Shown here: one piece after another, positions 18,014 to 27,652 of the stretch
How positions within the stretch are numbered: position 1 is the stretch's first letter
Layout: the number at the start of each line of letters is the position of its first letter
Source: Azospirillum sp. 412522
GTDB lineage: Bacteria; Pseudomonadota; Alphaproteobacteria; Azospirillales; Azospirillaceae
Reading direction: 5' to 3'
Assembly (NCBI RefSeq): GCF_019805165.1
Contig: NZ_RWIJ01000027.1
Span: forward strand, 24,213-88,212
DNA: 64,000 nucleotides
Notes under the pieces: model-generated
Databases searched by the model: none
Told to the model about the DNA's origin: nothing
Seen by the model: only the letters and a program-made list of their open reading frames with translations
Made by a program: the position numbers and the translations under genes

Positions 18014-19510
18014 ATGGTCAGCGAAATCGGTCACTATATACAAGGCGCGCGCGTCTGCGGTGAGAGCGGACGCACTCAGGACGTCTTCAACCCTGCGACC
18101 GGCGCCGTAACCGGCCGCGTGGCCCTTGCCAACGCGGCGGAAGTCGACAGGGCCGTCGCGTCGGCCCGTGCAGCGTTCCCGGCCTGGGCCGAAATGCCGC
18201 CGATCAGGCGTGCGCGTCTCATGAACCGCTTCCTCGGCCTGCTCAACGAGCATAAGGACGCTTTGGCCCGCGCGATCACCGCCGAGCACGGCAAGGTCTT
18301 CACCGATGCGCGCGGCGAGGTGGAGCGCGGCATCGACATCGTCGAGTTCGCCTGCGGCATCCCACAGCTTCTGAAGGGCGGCTTCACCGATCAGGTCTCC
18401 ACCGGGATCGACAACTGGACGCTGCGCCAGCCGCTTGGCGTGGTTGCAGGCATCACGCCCTTCAATTTCCCCGTCATGGTGCCGATGTGGATGTTCCCGG
18501 TGGCGATCGCCGCCGGCAACACCTTCGTCCTGAAACCGTCCCCGACCGATCCGACCCCATCGCTGCTGTATGCGGAGCTGATGAAGGAGGCCGGCTTCCC
18601 GGACGGCGTGTTCAACGTCGTGCAGGGCGACAAGGCCGCGGTCGATGCGCTTCTCGTGCATCCGGACGTTCAGGCCGTCTCGTTCGTCGGCTCGACGCCG
18701 ATCGCCAACTACATCTACGAGACCGGCGCCCGCCACGGCAAGCGCGTGCAGGCGCTCGGCGGCGCCAAGAACCACATGCTGGTCATGCCCGATGCCGACC
18801 TTGAGAAAGCGGTCGACGCGCTGGTCGGCGCCGCCTACGGGTCGGCCGGCGAGCGTTGCATGGCGATCTCGGTCGCGACGCTGGTTGGCGATGTCGGCGA
18901 CCGGATCGTTCCGATGCTGGCGGAACGCGCCCGCGACCTGAAGATCAAGAACGGCCTGGAACTCGACGCCGAGATGGGGCCGATCGTGACGGGCGCCGCA
19001 CGCGACCGCATCGCCGGCTATATCGGGACGGGGGTCGCGGAAGGCGCGAAATTGATCGTCGACGGCCGTGGTCATTCGGTTCCGGGCCATGATGCCGGCT
19101 TCTGGCTGGGCGGCACGCTGTTCGATCACGTCACTCCCGAGATGACGATCTACCGCGAGGAGATTTTCGGCCCGGTCCTCGCCTGCGTCCGCGTCAAGGA
19201 TTTTGCCGAGGGCGTCGATCTCATCAACGCGCATGAGTTCGGCAACGGCGTCAGCCTGTTCACCCGTGACGGCAATGCCGCGCGCGAGTTCGGCCGCAAA
19301 ATCCAGGTCGGCATGGTCGGCATCAATGTGCCGATTCCTGTGCCGATGGCCTGGCATGGCTTCGGCGGCTGGAAGAAGAGCCTGTTCGGCGACATGCATG
19401 CCTATGGTGAGGAAGGTGTCCGTTTCTACACCAAGCAGAAGTCGATCATGCAGCGCTGGCCCGAGAGCATCTCGAAGGGCGCCGAGTTCGCGATGCCGGT
19501 CGCACGCTGA
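18014..19510 (+). CDS. CoA-acylating methylmalonate-semialdehyde dehydrogenase type enzyme (MmsA-like)
   Basis: A 498-residue aldehyde dehydrogenase. It has GITPFNFPVMVPMWMFP, the NAD-binding FVGSTPIANYIYE, and the MmsA-type VQALGGAKNHMLVMP in place of the glutamate seen in hydrolytic dehydrogenases, then the nucleophile Cys in GSAGERCMAIS. These features mark a CoA-dependent enzyme that turns a semialdehyde into an acyl-CoA. I start at MVSEIGHY because AGGGGA lies seven bases before that ATG; the frame is open to 17960. It leads an operon with a GMC oxidoreductase and a tandem CoA-transferase-like protein, so its real substrate may be the aldehyde made by the GMC enzyme rather than methylmalonate semialdehyde. 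Confidence 0.9.
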   Translation: MVSEIGHYIQGARVCGESGRTQDVFNPATGAVTGRVALANAAEVDRAVASARAAFPAWAEMPPIRRARLMNRFLGLLNEHKDALARAITAEHGKVFTDARGEVERGIDIVEFACGIPQLLKGGFTDQVSTGIDNWTLRQPLGVVAGITPFNFPVMVPMWMFPVAIAAGNTFVLKPSPTDPTPSLLYAELMKEAGFPDGVFNVVQGDKAAVDALLVHPDVQAVSFVGSTPIANYIYETGARHGKRVQALGGAKNHMLVMPDADLEKAVDALVGAAYGSAGERCMAISVATLVGDVGDRIVPMLAERARDLKIKNGLELDAEMGPIVTGAARDRIAGYIGTGVAEGAKLIVDGRGHSVPGHDAGFWLGGTLFDHVTPEMTIYREEIFGPVLACVRVKDFAEGVDLINAHEFGNGVSLFTRDGNAAREFGRKIQVGMVGINVPIPVPMAWHGFGGWKKSLFGDMHAYGEEGVRFYTKQKSIMQRWPESISKGAEFAMPVAR

Positions 19511-19527
19511 ACGATGGGGTCACTGTC

Positions 19528-21186
19528 ATGCCACGCGATCCCTTCGATTACATCGTCGTGGGCGCCGGTTCGGCCGGCTGCCTGCTCGCCAATCGTCTGA
19601 GCAAGGACCCGTCGCAGCGGGTCCTGCTTCTCGAGGCGGGGAAGCCCGATACCTATCCATGGATCCACATCCCCGTCGGCTATCTCTATTGCATCGGCAA
19701 CCCCCGGACCGACTGGCTTTACCAGACCGAGCCGGACCCGGGGTTGAACGGCCGTACACTGCGCTATCCCCGCGGCAAGACGCTCGGGGGCTGCTCGTCG
19801 ATCAACGGCATGATCTACATGCGCGGTCAGGCCCGCGACTATGACGGCTGGGCGCAGCTGACCGGTGACGACGCCTGGAGCTGGGCGAATTCCTTGCCCG
19901 ATTTCATGGCGCATGAGGACCATTACCGGCTCGACGATGGCACCAATCCAGCGACCCGCGGCACCGGCAGCTTTTCCGACCTGCACGGACATGGCGGCGA
20001 GTTGCGGGTCGAGAAGCAACGGCTGCGCTGGGAGATCCTGGACGACGTCGCGGCGGCCATGGTCGAGGCGGGGTTCGAGCGTACCGAGGATTTCAACTCG
20101 GGCGACAATTCGGGGGTCGGCTATTTCGAAGTCAACCAGAAATCCGGGTGGCGATGGAGCGCCGCCAAGGGCTTCCTGCGCCCGGTCAAGAACCGCCCGA
20201 ACCTGACGATCTGGACCGAATCCCAGGTCGAGCGGCTGATCTTCGAGACGACCCCCGACGGGGCGCGGCGCTGCGTCGGCGCGACGGTGCGCCGGGGTGG
20301 CGACGCGGTCGCGGTGCGGGCGCGGCGGGAAGTCGTGCTCTCCGCCGGCGCGATCGGCTCGCCCCAGATTCTGCAGCTTTCCGGAATCGGTCCGGCGGAG
20401 CATCTGAAAGCGCACGGGATCGAGGTGGTGCTGGATTCGCCCGGCGTCGGCCGCAATCTGCAGGACCACCTGCAGATCCGGGCGATCTACAAGGTCCAGG
20501 GCGCCCAGACGCTGAACACGCTCGCCGGCAGTCATTTCGGCAAGGCCCGCATCGGTCTCGAATATCTGTTGAAACGATCGGGTCCGATGAGCATGGCTCC
20601 CAGCCAGCTCGGCGCCTTTACCCGATCCGGACCGGAGCAGCCTTACGCCAATCTCGAATATCACGTCCAACCATTGAGCCTCGATGCCTTCGGCGAAGGG
20701 TTGCATTCCTTCCCGGCGATCACGGCCAGCGTCTGCAACCTCAACCCGACCAGCCGCGGCAGCGTGCGTCTGCGCTCGCATCGCTTCGACGAGGCGCCGA
20801 TGATCGCGCCGAACTATCTTTCGACCGACGAGGACCGAAGGATAGCCGCGCTGAGCCTTCGGCAAGTCCGCCAAATCCTGGCGCAGCCGGCCTTCGCGAA
20901 GTACCGGCCCGAGGAGTGGCGGCCGGGCGTTCAGTTCCAGACCGACGAAGAACTCGCCACGCTGGCCGGCGACATCGCCAACACGATCTTCCATCCGGTC
21001 GGAACCGCGAAGATGGGCCGCGAGGACGACCCCGACGCGGTGGTCGACACCCGTCTTCGGGTCCGCGGAATCGAAGGATTGCGCGTCGTCGACGCAAGCA
21101 TCATGCCCGTCATCCCAAGCGGGAACACCAACGCGCCCACCCTGATGATCGCGGAGAAGGCGTCGCGCTGGCTTCTGCGCGCGTGA
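19528..21186 (+). CDS. GMC family FAD-dependent alcohol oxidoreductase (BetA-like)
   Basis: A 552-residue glucose-methanol-choline oxidoreductase. The FAD-binding fold opens the protein (DYIVVGAGSAGCLLANRLS), then the GMC signature 1 region RGKTLGGCSSINGMIYMRG, signature 2 GAIGSPQILQLSGIGP, and the C-terminal active site with TIFHPVGTAKMG and SGNTNAPTLMIAEKAS. It oxidises an alcohol to an aldehyde, passing electrons to oxygen, a quinone or a cytochrome. It starts 17 bases after the MmsA-like gene, which could take the aldehyde on to a CoA ester. There is no sign of choline-specific context, so I do not call it betA. Confidence 0.92.
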   Translation: MPRDPFDYIVVGAGSAGCLLANRLSKDPSQRVLLLEAGKPDTYPWIHIPVGYLYCIGNPRTDWLYQTEPDPGLNGRTLRYPRGKTLGGCSSINGMIYMRGQARDYDGWAQLTGDDAWSWANSLPDFMAHEDHYRLDDGTNPATRGTGSFSDLHGHGGELRVEKQRLRWEILDDVAAAMVEAGFERTEDFNSGDNSGVGYFEVNQKSGWRWSAAKGFLRPVKNRPNLTIWTESQVERLIFETTPDGARRCVGATVRRGGDAVAVRARREVVLSAGAIGSPQILQLSGIGPAEHLKAHGIEVVLDSPGVGRNLQDHLQIRAIYKVQGAQTLNTLAGSHFGKARIGLEYLLKRSGPMSMAPSQLGAFTRSGPEQPYANLEYHVQPLSLDAFGEGLHSFPAITASVCNLNPTSRGSVRLRSHRFDEAPMIAPNYLSTDEDRRIAALSLRQVRQILAQPAFAKYRPEEWRPGVQFQTDEELATLAGDIANTIFHPVGTAKMGREDDPDAVVDTRLRVRGIEGLRVVDASIMPVIPSGNTNAPTLMIAEKASRWLLRA

Positions 21187-21276
21187 CCGCCCGACCGCTG
21201 GAGGGCGGCTGGAGCGAGCCGGCCGCCTCGCTGTCGGCTCGACCGAAGACCAACAAGCATATTTTCGGAGAACAGC

Positions 21277-23787
21277 ATGACCGAGGGCCAGCGTTCCCTG
21301 CTCCCGCTTACGGGGGTGAAGGTGGTCGACTTCGGACAATATATCGCCGGTCCGGCGGTCGCCATGATCCTTGGCGACCTTGGCGCCACGGTGGTTCATG
21401 TTGATCCCCCGGGAGGCCCCCTGTGGGACAACCCCGCCAACGCGACTCTGCACCGCAACAAATTGATCGTCACCATCGATCTGAGGGCGCCCGACGGTCT
21501 TGCCCAGGCACAGGCGCTGATCGCCGAAGCCGACATCGTCATCGAAGGTTTCCGGCCCGGCAAGCTCGCGCGGCTCGGCATCGACTTCACCGAACTCCGC
21601 AGGACACGGCCCGAACTCATCACGGTTTCGATCCCGGGTTTCGCCTCGAACGACACGTTGCGCCGCGACTGGCGCGCCTTCGAAAGCGTGATCGCCGCCT
21701 GTTCGGGTGTCTTTACCGACATGGGGCTGAACCGGGTGCTGATGGGGATCAACCCCTCCTTCTCGCCGCTGCCGCTGTCATCGGCATACGGCACCATGCT
21801 CGCCGCGTCCGCGGCCGTGCTCGCGTTGCAGTCACGCGAGAAGACCGGGCTCGGCGATCAGATCGAGGTGCCGCTCGCCGCCGCCGTGATGGAGGGCCTC
21901 ACCTACAATTCGATCCTCATCGACGGATATCCCGAACGCTACAAGACGCAGCGTGAGCAGGAAATTGAGCGCCGCCGCCGCGACGGCCTGCCGATGGACG
22001 TTGATTATGGGGAATTGCAGAACCTCCTCGACCCCTTCTATCGCAGCTATCGGTGCAAGGACGGGCGGATGTTCTATGTCGTCTGCCCAAGCCACAAGAA
22101 CCATGCCAAGCGCTGCCTTCAGACGCTCGGCCTTTACGACGCCCTCGTCGCCGAAGGCCTGACCGAGGAGGAGGACACCTACCTGCCGGTGTCCGAGTGG
22201 AAGTCCGACGTATCGCTCGGAGTCTATCCGCTCCCGAAGGATTGGGCGGACAGGATCACCGCCCGCATGGCGGAGGTCTTCCTGACCCGGACCGCCAAGG
22301 AATGGGAGCGCATCTTCGGCAAGGGACGTTTCCCCGGCGCGCCGCAGCGCTGGCTGCAGGAGTGGATCAGCGACGACCATGCGGAAACCGCCGGGTTGAT
22401 GATCGAGGTCGACGATCCGGTCTATGGGCCGATGATCCAACCGGGTCCGATGGTTTGGCTGGAAGAAAGCGGCGAAGCCGCATTGGCGCCGGCCCCCCGC
22501 CGTCCGGTGACGGTCGAGACCGCGCTTCAGGCTCTGGCCGCACTGCCGACGACGTTGCCCCCGGTGAAGGATGCCAATGACCGCCGCGGGTGGCTCGACG
22601 GCGTCCGGGTGCTCGACCTTTGCAATGTGATCGCCGGCCCGCACTCGGTCTCCTATCTCGCCCGTTTCGGTGCCGAGGTGATCAAGCTCGATCCGGCCCA
22701 GCCATTCTACGATTGCTGGAATACCGTCATCTTCGGCATGACGCACATGCGCGGCAAGCGCTCCATCCTGACCGACATCCGCTCGAAGGGCGGACGCGAG
22801 CTGTTCGAACGGCTGGTGAAATCCGTCGATGTCGTCGTCTGGAACGCGCCCGACAGTCAGGTCCAGGCGATGGGCCTCGATCTGGAGGGGCTGCGGGCGC
22901 TGAACCCGGAGGCGATCTTCTGCAAGCTCGATTGCTTCAGCGGCCCCCGGCCAGGCCCGAGGTCCGACTATGTCGGTTACGACGATCTCGTTCAGGCGGC
23001 GACCGGCATCATGCTGCGGTTCGGCGGGTCGATGGAGACGCCCGAGGAACATGCCCATGTCGGCACCATCGACGTGATGTGCGGCTTCGGCGGATCGCTG
23101 GGTATCGCCGCGGCGCTTTACCAGAAGCAGCGGAGCGGCCGTGTCGGGCGCGCCCGGACATCGCTTTCGGCCCTGAGCGGGCTCGCGCAGATGCCGTTCT
23201 GTTACGATTATCTCCGGCGCGGCCCCTTCGACGAGCCGAGCGGGCGCGAGACGGTCGGCTACGATGCGTTGACGCGCTTCTATGAGGCCGCTGACGGACT
23301 CTTCCTGCTCAACGCCACCGAAGCCGATCTCGAACGTCTCGACACGGTCGAGGGGCTGGCGGGAGTCTCGTCCGTCCCGGCGGAACAGCGGGCCGAGGCA
23401 CTGACCACGCTGTTCCGGCGACGTGGCGTGGAGGACTGGATCGCACGGCTGCGCGCCGCGGAGATCGGTGTTGCCGGTTTCGAAAACATCGAAACGATCC
23501 GGGCGACCGCCAGCCGCATTGCCGACGGCACGTCCGGCATCGACCGCGGAAGCTATTCCTTCTCGGTCTTCACCGATCACCCGAGCGGTCACACGGTCAC
23601 CCAACTCGATACCTATGCCGTCCGCCCGGTGCGCTCCGAAATCAAGATGCCGCCGCCGGCCGAAAAATATGGCGCCTCGACCCGGCAGGTTCTGACGGAA
23701 CTCGGTTACAGCGAGGAAGAAATCAACACTCTCATCGCCTCTGGCGCGATCAGTGAGAGTTGGAGCAGAGAATATCTTCCGACCTAA
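21277..23787 (+). CDS. Tandem family III CoA-transferase-like protein (two CaiB/BaiF domains)
   Basis: 836 residues, twice the normal length. Two CaiB-type domains are visible: residues 10-390 (VKVVDFGQYIAGPAVAMILG, VIEGFRPGKLARLGID) and 445-790 (VRVLDLCNVIAGPHSVSYLA, DVVVWNAPDSQVQAMGLD). Family III enzymes move CoA between acids through an aspartyl intermediate. At the place of that Asp I read QIEVPLAAAVMEG in domain 1 and RARTSLSALSGL in domain 2, both with Ala, so the catalytic Asp may be lost or shifted. CGGAGAA lies before the ATG. It follows the GMC gene by 90 bases and precedes an ABC importer. Confidence 0.88.
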   Translation: MTEGQRSLLPLTGVKVVDFGQYIAGPAVAMILGDLGATVVHVDPPGGPLWDNPANATLHRNKLIVTIDLRAPDGLAQAQALIAEADIVIEGFRPGKLARLGIDFTELRRTRPELITVSIPGFASNDTLRRDWRAFESVIAACSGVFTDMGLNRVLMGINPSFSPLPLSSAYGTMLAASAAVLALQSREKTGLGDQIEVPLAAAVMEGLTYNSILIDGYPERYKTQREQEIERRRRDGLPMDVDYGELQNLLDPFYRSYRCKDGRMFYVVCPSHKNHAKRCLQTLGLYDALVAEGLTEEEDTYLPVSEWKSDVSLGVYPLPKDWADRITARMAEVFLTRTAKEWERIFGKGRFPGAPQRWLQEWISDDHAETAGLMIEVDDPVYGPMIQPGPMVWLEESGEAALAPAPRRPVTVETALQALAALPTTLPPVKDANDRRGWLDGVRVLDLCNVIAGPHSVSYLARFGAEVIKLDPAQPFYDCWNTVIFGMTHMRGKRSILTDIRSKGGRELFERLVKSVDVVVWNAPDSQVQAMGLDLEGLRALNPEAIFCKLDCFSGPRPGPRSDYVGYDDLVQAATGIMLRFGGSMETPEEHAHVGTIDVMCGFGGSLGIAAALYQKQRSGRVGRARTSLSALSGLAQMPFCYDYLRRGPFDEPSGRETVGYDALTRFYEAADGLFLLNATEADLERLDTVEGLAGVSSVPAEQRAEALTTLFRRRGVEDWIARLRAAEIGVAGFENIETIRATASRIADGTSGIDRGSYSFSVFTDHPSGHTVTQLDTYAVRPVRSEIKMPPPAEKYGASTRQVLTELGYSEEEINTLIASGAISESWSREYLPT

Positions 23788-23944
23788 AACAGATTTAACT
23801 GCATTCAGGAGAACGAATAATCCCGGAAACAGGATTATCAAATCACAGGAATTTTTGCTGATCCGATATTGGCCGACAAAAATCTTGCCATCCATAGATG
23901 TCTGTTGCCCAGACGGTTGGCATTAATCTCTGAGGGAGGAAAAT

Positions 23945-25057
23945 ATGGACGGCGGGATGGTTGCAGCGACAAAGCCGCTGGTGCGGTTCACCGGAGTGCA
24001 GAAGACCTACGACGGTGAGCATCTGGTGGTGAAGAAACTCGACCTCGACATTCGCAAGGGGGAGTTCCTGACACTCCTCGGACCGTCGGGATCGGGCAAG
24101 ACCACCACGCTGATGATGCTGGCCGGTTTCGAGGTGCCGACCCACGGCGAGATCCATCTCGCCGACCGGCCCATCAAGAACCTGCCGCCGCACAAGCGCG
24201 ACATCGGCATGGTCTTTCAGAATTACGCCCTGTTCCCGCATATGACGATCGAAGAGAACGTCGCCTTCCCGCTGTCCGTCCGCAAGGTCGGCAAGGCGGA
24301 GATGAAGGAGCGGGTGCATCAGGCGCTGCGCATGATCAAGCTGGAAAATCTGGCGCACCGCCGCCCCGGCCAGTTGTCCGGCGGCCAGCAGCAGCGCGTG
24401 GCGCTGGCCCGCGCGCTGGTCTTCAACCCGCAACTCGTGCTGATGGACGAACCGCTGGGCGCGCTCGACAAACGGCTGCGCGAGCACATGCAGCTTGAGA
24501 TCAAGCAGTTGCACGAGACGATGGGCATCACCGTCGTCTACGTGACGCACGATCAGGGCGAGGCGCTGACGATGTCGGACCGCATCGCGGTCTTCAATGA
24601 CGGCGTCGTGCAGCAGATCGACAAGCCCGACGCGCTCTACGAGAGTCCGACAAACAGCTTCGTCGCCAATTTCATCGGCGAGAACAACGTGTTGGCTGGA
24701 ACCATCGGGAGTGTCGAACACGGTTGGTGCCGCGTGGCGCTGGCGGCCGGCGGTTCCGTGACCGCCCGCGCCGTCAATGCCGGGAGCGCCGGCAACCGCA
24801 CCTCGCTGTCGGTGCGGCCGGAACGGGTGACCATCCTGGCCGACGACGCCCCCGCCGACGAGAGCATGAACCGCCTGCCCGCCACGGTGCAGGACGCCAT
24901 CTATCTGGGCGACCACGCGCTGGCCATTCTGGCCGTCGCCGGTAACGGCGAGTTCATGGTCAAGCTGCCGCCCGGCGGCCATGTCGGACTGGCCCATGGG
25001 CAGGCCGTGACCATCGCGTTCCGCCCTGACGATTGCCGGGCGCTGGATCCGGTCTGA
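23945..25057 (+). CDS. ABC importer ATPase, spermidine/putrescine type (PotA-like)
   Basis: A 370-residue ATPase of the PotA/FbpC group: Walker A LGPSGSGKTTT near residue 44, Q-loop NYALFPHMTIEENV, signature LSGGQQQRVALARAL, Walker B LVLMDEPLGALD and H-loop VYVTHDQGEA. A C-terminal TOBE domain (NVLAGTIGSVEHGWC, LSVRPERVTIL) follows. GGGAGGA precedes the ATG. It powers the importer made by the next three genes. The substrate could be a polyamine or another cationic or small carboxylate compound used by the upstream enzymes. Confidence 0.93.
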   Translation: MDGGMVAATKPLVRFTGVQKTYDGEHLVVKKLDLDIRKGEFLTLLGPSGSGKTTTLMMLAGFEVPTHGEIHLADRPIKNLPPHKRDIGMVFQNYALFPHMTIEENVAFPLSVRKVGKAEMKERVHQALRMIKLENLAHRRPGQLSGGQQQRVALARALVFNPQLVLMDEPLGALDKRLREHMQLEIKQLHETMGITVVYVTHDQGEALTMSDRIAVFNDGVVQQIDKPDALYESPTNSFVANFIGENNVLAGTIGSVEHGWCRVALAAGGSVTARAVNAGSAGNRTSLSVRPERVTILADDAPADESMNRLPATVQDAIYLGDHALAILAVAGNGEFMVKLPPGGHVGLAHGQAVTIAFRPDDCRALDPV

Positions 25058-25158
25058 TCGACCGCATCCGGCCTCCGTCAAGGCGCCCCTCTCCGCCGGG
25101 GTGCCGCTCCGCACAAGGTCACCCAACAAAATAACCATAGCAGGAAGGGATGGGAACG

Positions 25159-26208
25159 ATGTCGAGGCTTTCGATCACGCTTGGGTTCGCTGCGACGCTC
25201 ACCGCCGGCATCGCGCTGGCCTCCGCCGCCCAGGCGCGCGATCTTACGGTCGTGTCCTGGGGCGGCGCCTATCAGGACATTCAGAAGAAGGTCTATTTCG
25301 AGCCGTTCAAGAAGGCCACGGGCATTCCGATGAACGACGAGTCCTGGGACGGCGGCATCGGCGTTCTGCGCGCCAAGGTCGAGGGCGGTGCGGTCACCTG
25401 GGATGTCATCGAGGTCGAAAGCGAGGAGTTGGCGCTTGGCTGCGACGAGGGACTGTTCGAGAAGATCAACTATTCCAGCATCGGCGGCGAGGCGGCTTAC
25501 CTGCCGGCCGCTGTCAGCCCGTGCGGCGTGGGAGCTATCGTCTATGACTATGTGCTGGGCTACGACAGGGACAAGCTGAAGGACGCGCCGAAGGGCTGGG
25601 CCGATTTTTTCGATCTGAAGAAGTATCCGGGCAAGCGCTCGCTGCGCCAGGGTCCGAAGACCACGCTGGAGATCGCGCTGATGGCCGACGGCGTCGCGCC
25701 GAAGGACGTCTACAAGGTGCTGGCGACCGACGCCGGCGTCGACCGCGCCTTCAAGAAGCTCGACACCATCAAGAGCGGCATCGTGTGGTGGAAGGCCGGC
25801 GCCCAGCCGCCGCAGCTCCTCGCCTCGGGCGAAGTGGCGATGACCTCGGTCTACAACGGCCGCATCGACGCCGCCAACAAGAACGAGAAGAAGAATTTCG
25901 GCATGGTTTGGAACGGCGCGCTCTACACCTTCGACAGCTGGGTCATCCTGAAGGGTTCGCCGAACAAGGACGTGGCGTTCAAGTTCCTGGACTTCGCCGG
26001 CAAGGCCGACAACCAGGCGCGCTTGTCCGAGAACATCGCCTATGGCACCTCCAACAAGGACGCCCCGACGCATCTGAGCAAGGCGGTCCTGGAGAACCTG
26101 CCGACCTCCGAAGACAACATGAAGAACGCGGTCCAGATCGACACCAGCTTCTGGCTTGAGAACATCGACCGTCTGACCGAGCGCTTCAACAAATGGGCGG
26201 CCAAGTAA
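25159..26208 (+). CDS. Periplasmic binding protein, polyamine type (PotD/PotF-like)
   Basis: 349 residues with a Sec signal peptide (MSRLSITLGFAATLTAGIAL, cut near AQA). The mature start RDLTVVSWGGAYQDIQKKVY and later WDVIEVESEEL, GVGAIVYDY and WWKAGAQPPQLLASGEVAM are typical of the spermidine/putrescine binding family. I favour the ATG at 25159 since the GGAAGGG site is too close to the one at 25150. It delivers substrate to the two permeases downstream. Three strong hairpins follow the gene, as is common after abundant binding-protein messages. Confidence 0.93.
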   Translation: MSRLSITLGFAATLTAGIALASAAQARDLTVVSWGGAYQDIQKKVYFEPFKKATGIPMNDESWDGGIGVLRAKVEGGAVTWDVIEVESEELALGCDEGLFEKINYSSIGGEAAYLPAAVSPCGVGAIVYDYVLGYDRDKLKDAPKGWADFFDLKKYPGKRSLRQGPKTTLEIALMADGVAPKDVYKVLATDAGVDRAFKKLDTIKSGIVWWKAGAQPPQLLASGEVAMTSVYNGRIDAANKNEKKNFGMVWNGALYTFDSWVILKGSPNKDVAFKFLDFAGKADNQARLSENIAYGTSNKDAPTHLSKAVLENLPTSEDNMKNAVQIDTSFWLENIDRLTERFNKWAAK

Positions 26209-26225
26209 GGCAGGCGCGAATCCTT

Positions 26226-26364
26226 CTCCCGGCGAGGCCGGGAGAGGGCATGCCCCAGGCGTGGCTGGGGCGGGTGAGGACATGGTCCACCCGCTGTGGC
26301 CACGCTTTTCGGACCCACCCGGCGCCACCTGCGCCAACCCTCTCCCGGGTCGGTCGGGAGAGGG
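26226..26364. repeat. Three hairpins (REP-like) between binding-protein and permease genes
   Basis: CTCCCGGC/GCCGGGAG (26226-26233, 26237-26244), GCCCCAG/CTGGGGC (26252-26258, 26265-26271) and CCCTCTCCCG/CGGGAGAGGG (26338-26347, 26355-26364) form three stems in a 181-base gap. The first and third share the CTCTCCC core, so they look like copies of one palindromic repeat. They probably stabilise the binding-protein message and reduce read-through to the permeases. A related CCCTCTCCCG...GAGAGGG pair lies at 63544-63599. Confidence 0.6.
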
Positions 26365-26389
26365 AATCCTGATCGAAAAGGTCCCGCTC

Positions 26390-27652
26390 ATGACAGCCGC
26401 GTTCGTCGCCGGCGCCGATGCGCCTCCGGAAGTGCCGCTGAAGCGCCGCCTGAGGCGGGCGGAACGGGCGCGCCAATTCAAGGCGCTGGCCCTGATCCTT
26501 CCCCTCCTGGCTTTTCTTCTATTCACCTTCCTCGGACCGATCGCCGGCATGCTCTGGCATTCGGTCGAAGACTGGGAGGTTCCCCGCGCCCTGCCCCATA
26601 CGGTGTCGGCGCTGTCCCGTTGGGACGGCAAGACCCTGCCGGACGAGCGGGCGTTCGCCGCGCTGGCCGGCGACATCCTGGAGGCCCGCGCCGACGGCAC
26701 GCTGGCCACGGCGTCCAAGCGCCTGAACTACACCATCAGCGGCTTCCGCACGACGCTGATGTCCACGGCGCGACACCTGAAGACCGCGCCGGAGCCGGGC
26801 ACCGCCAAGGACACGCTGATCGGCATCGACAAGATGTGGGGCGAGCAGGAGACCTGGGCGGCAATCAAGGGCGCCAGCGGCCCGCTGACCGACTTCTATC
26901 TGCTGGCCTCGCTTGACCTGAAGCGCGACAACAACGGCTCGATCTTCGCGGCGCCGGAGGATCAGGCGATCTACCGCGATATTTTCTTCCGCACCTTCAC
27001 CATCGGTTTCGCCGTCACGGCGCTTTGCCTCATCCTCGGTTTCCCCGTCGCCTATCTGCTGGCGACGCTGCCGTCGAACAGCGCCAACCTGCTGATGATC
27101 TGCGTGCTGCTGCCCTTCTGGACCTCGCTGCTGGTGCGCACCTGCGCCTGGATCGTCGTCCTGCAGACCAACGGCATCGTCAACGACACGCTGCGCTGGC
27201 TCGGCGTGATCGCCGATCCGGTCCAACTGGTCTACAACCGGTTCGGCGTGTATGTGGCGATGACCCACGTTCTGATGCCCTTCATGATCCTGCCGCTCTA
27301 CAGCGTGATGAAGGCGATCCCGCCGGCCTATGTCCGCGCCGCCTCGTCGTTGGGCGCTTCGCCGACGGTCGCGTTCCTGCGCATCTACCTGCCGCAGACC
27401 ATTCCGGGCATCGGCGCCGGCTGCCTGCTCGTCTTCATCCTGGCCATCGGCTACTACATCACGCCGGCTCTCGTCGGTGGCGCCGCCGACCAGATGATCA
27501 GCTACTTCATCGCCTTCTACACCACGGAAACGGTCAACTGGGGCCTCGCCTCGGCGCTGGGAGCGGTTCTGCTGCTCGCCACGGTGGCGCTCGCGATGGT
27601 CTACGGCAAGCTGGTCCACGGCCAGCAGATGACGGGAGGGATGAAGAATTGA
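26390..27652 (+). CDS. ABC importer permease, PotB type
   Basis: 420 residues. A first helix (residues 25-50, LALILPLLAFLLFTFLGPIA) is followed by an unusually long extracytoplasmic stretch of about 150 residues before the five-helix transport core. The EAA loop reads VRAASSLGASPTVAFLRIYLP. I place the start at MTAAFVAG: the frame is open to 26261, but that part would translate the hairpin repeats. AAAAGG lies upstream. The stop overlaps the TTG start of the second permease. The large insertion is a feature of a PotB subfamily in proteobacteria. Confidence 0.9.
   Translation: MTAAFVAGADAPPEVPLKRRLRRAERARQFKALALILPLLAFLLFTFLGPIAGMLWHSVEDWEVPRALPHTVSALSRWDGKTLPDERAFAALAGDILEARADGTLATASKRLNYTISGFRTTLMSTARHLKTAPEPGTAKDTLIGIDKMWGEQETWAAIKGASGPLTDFYLLASLDLKRDNNGSIFAAPEDQAIYRDIFFRTFTIGFAVTALCLILGFPVAYLLATLPSNSANLLMICVLLPFWTSLLVRTCAWIVVLQTNGIVNDTLRWLGVIADPVQLVYNRFGVYVAMTHVLMPFMILPLYSVMKAIPPAYVRAASSLGASPTVAFLRIYLPQTIPGIGAGCLLVFILAIGYYITPALVGGAADQMISYFIAFYTTETVNWGLASALGAVLLLATVALAMVYGKLVHGQQMTGGMKN

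Noticed and set aside
26261..26389. N-terminal extension of the first permease
   Set aside because: It would translate the hairpin repeat; the ATG at 26390 has a ribosome-binding site and gives the normal N-terminus.
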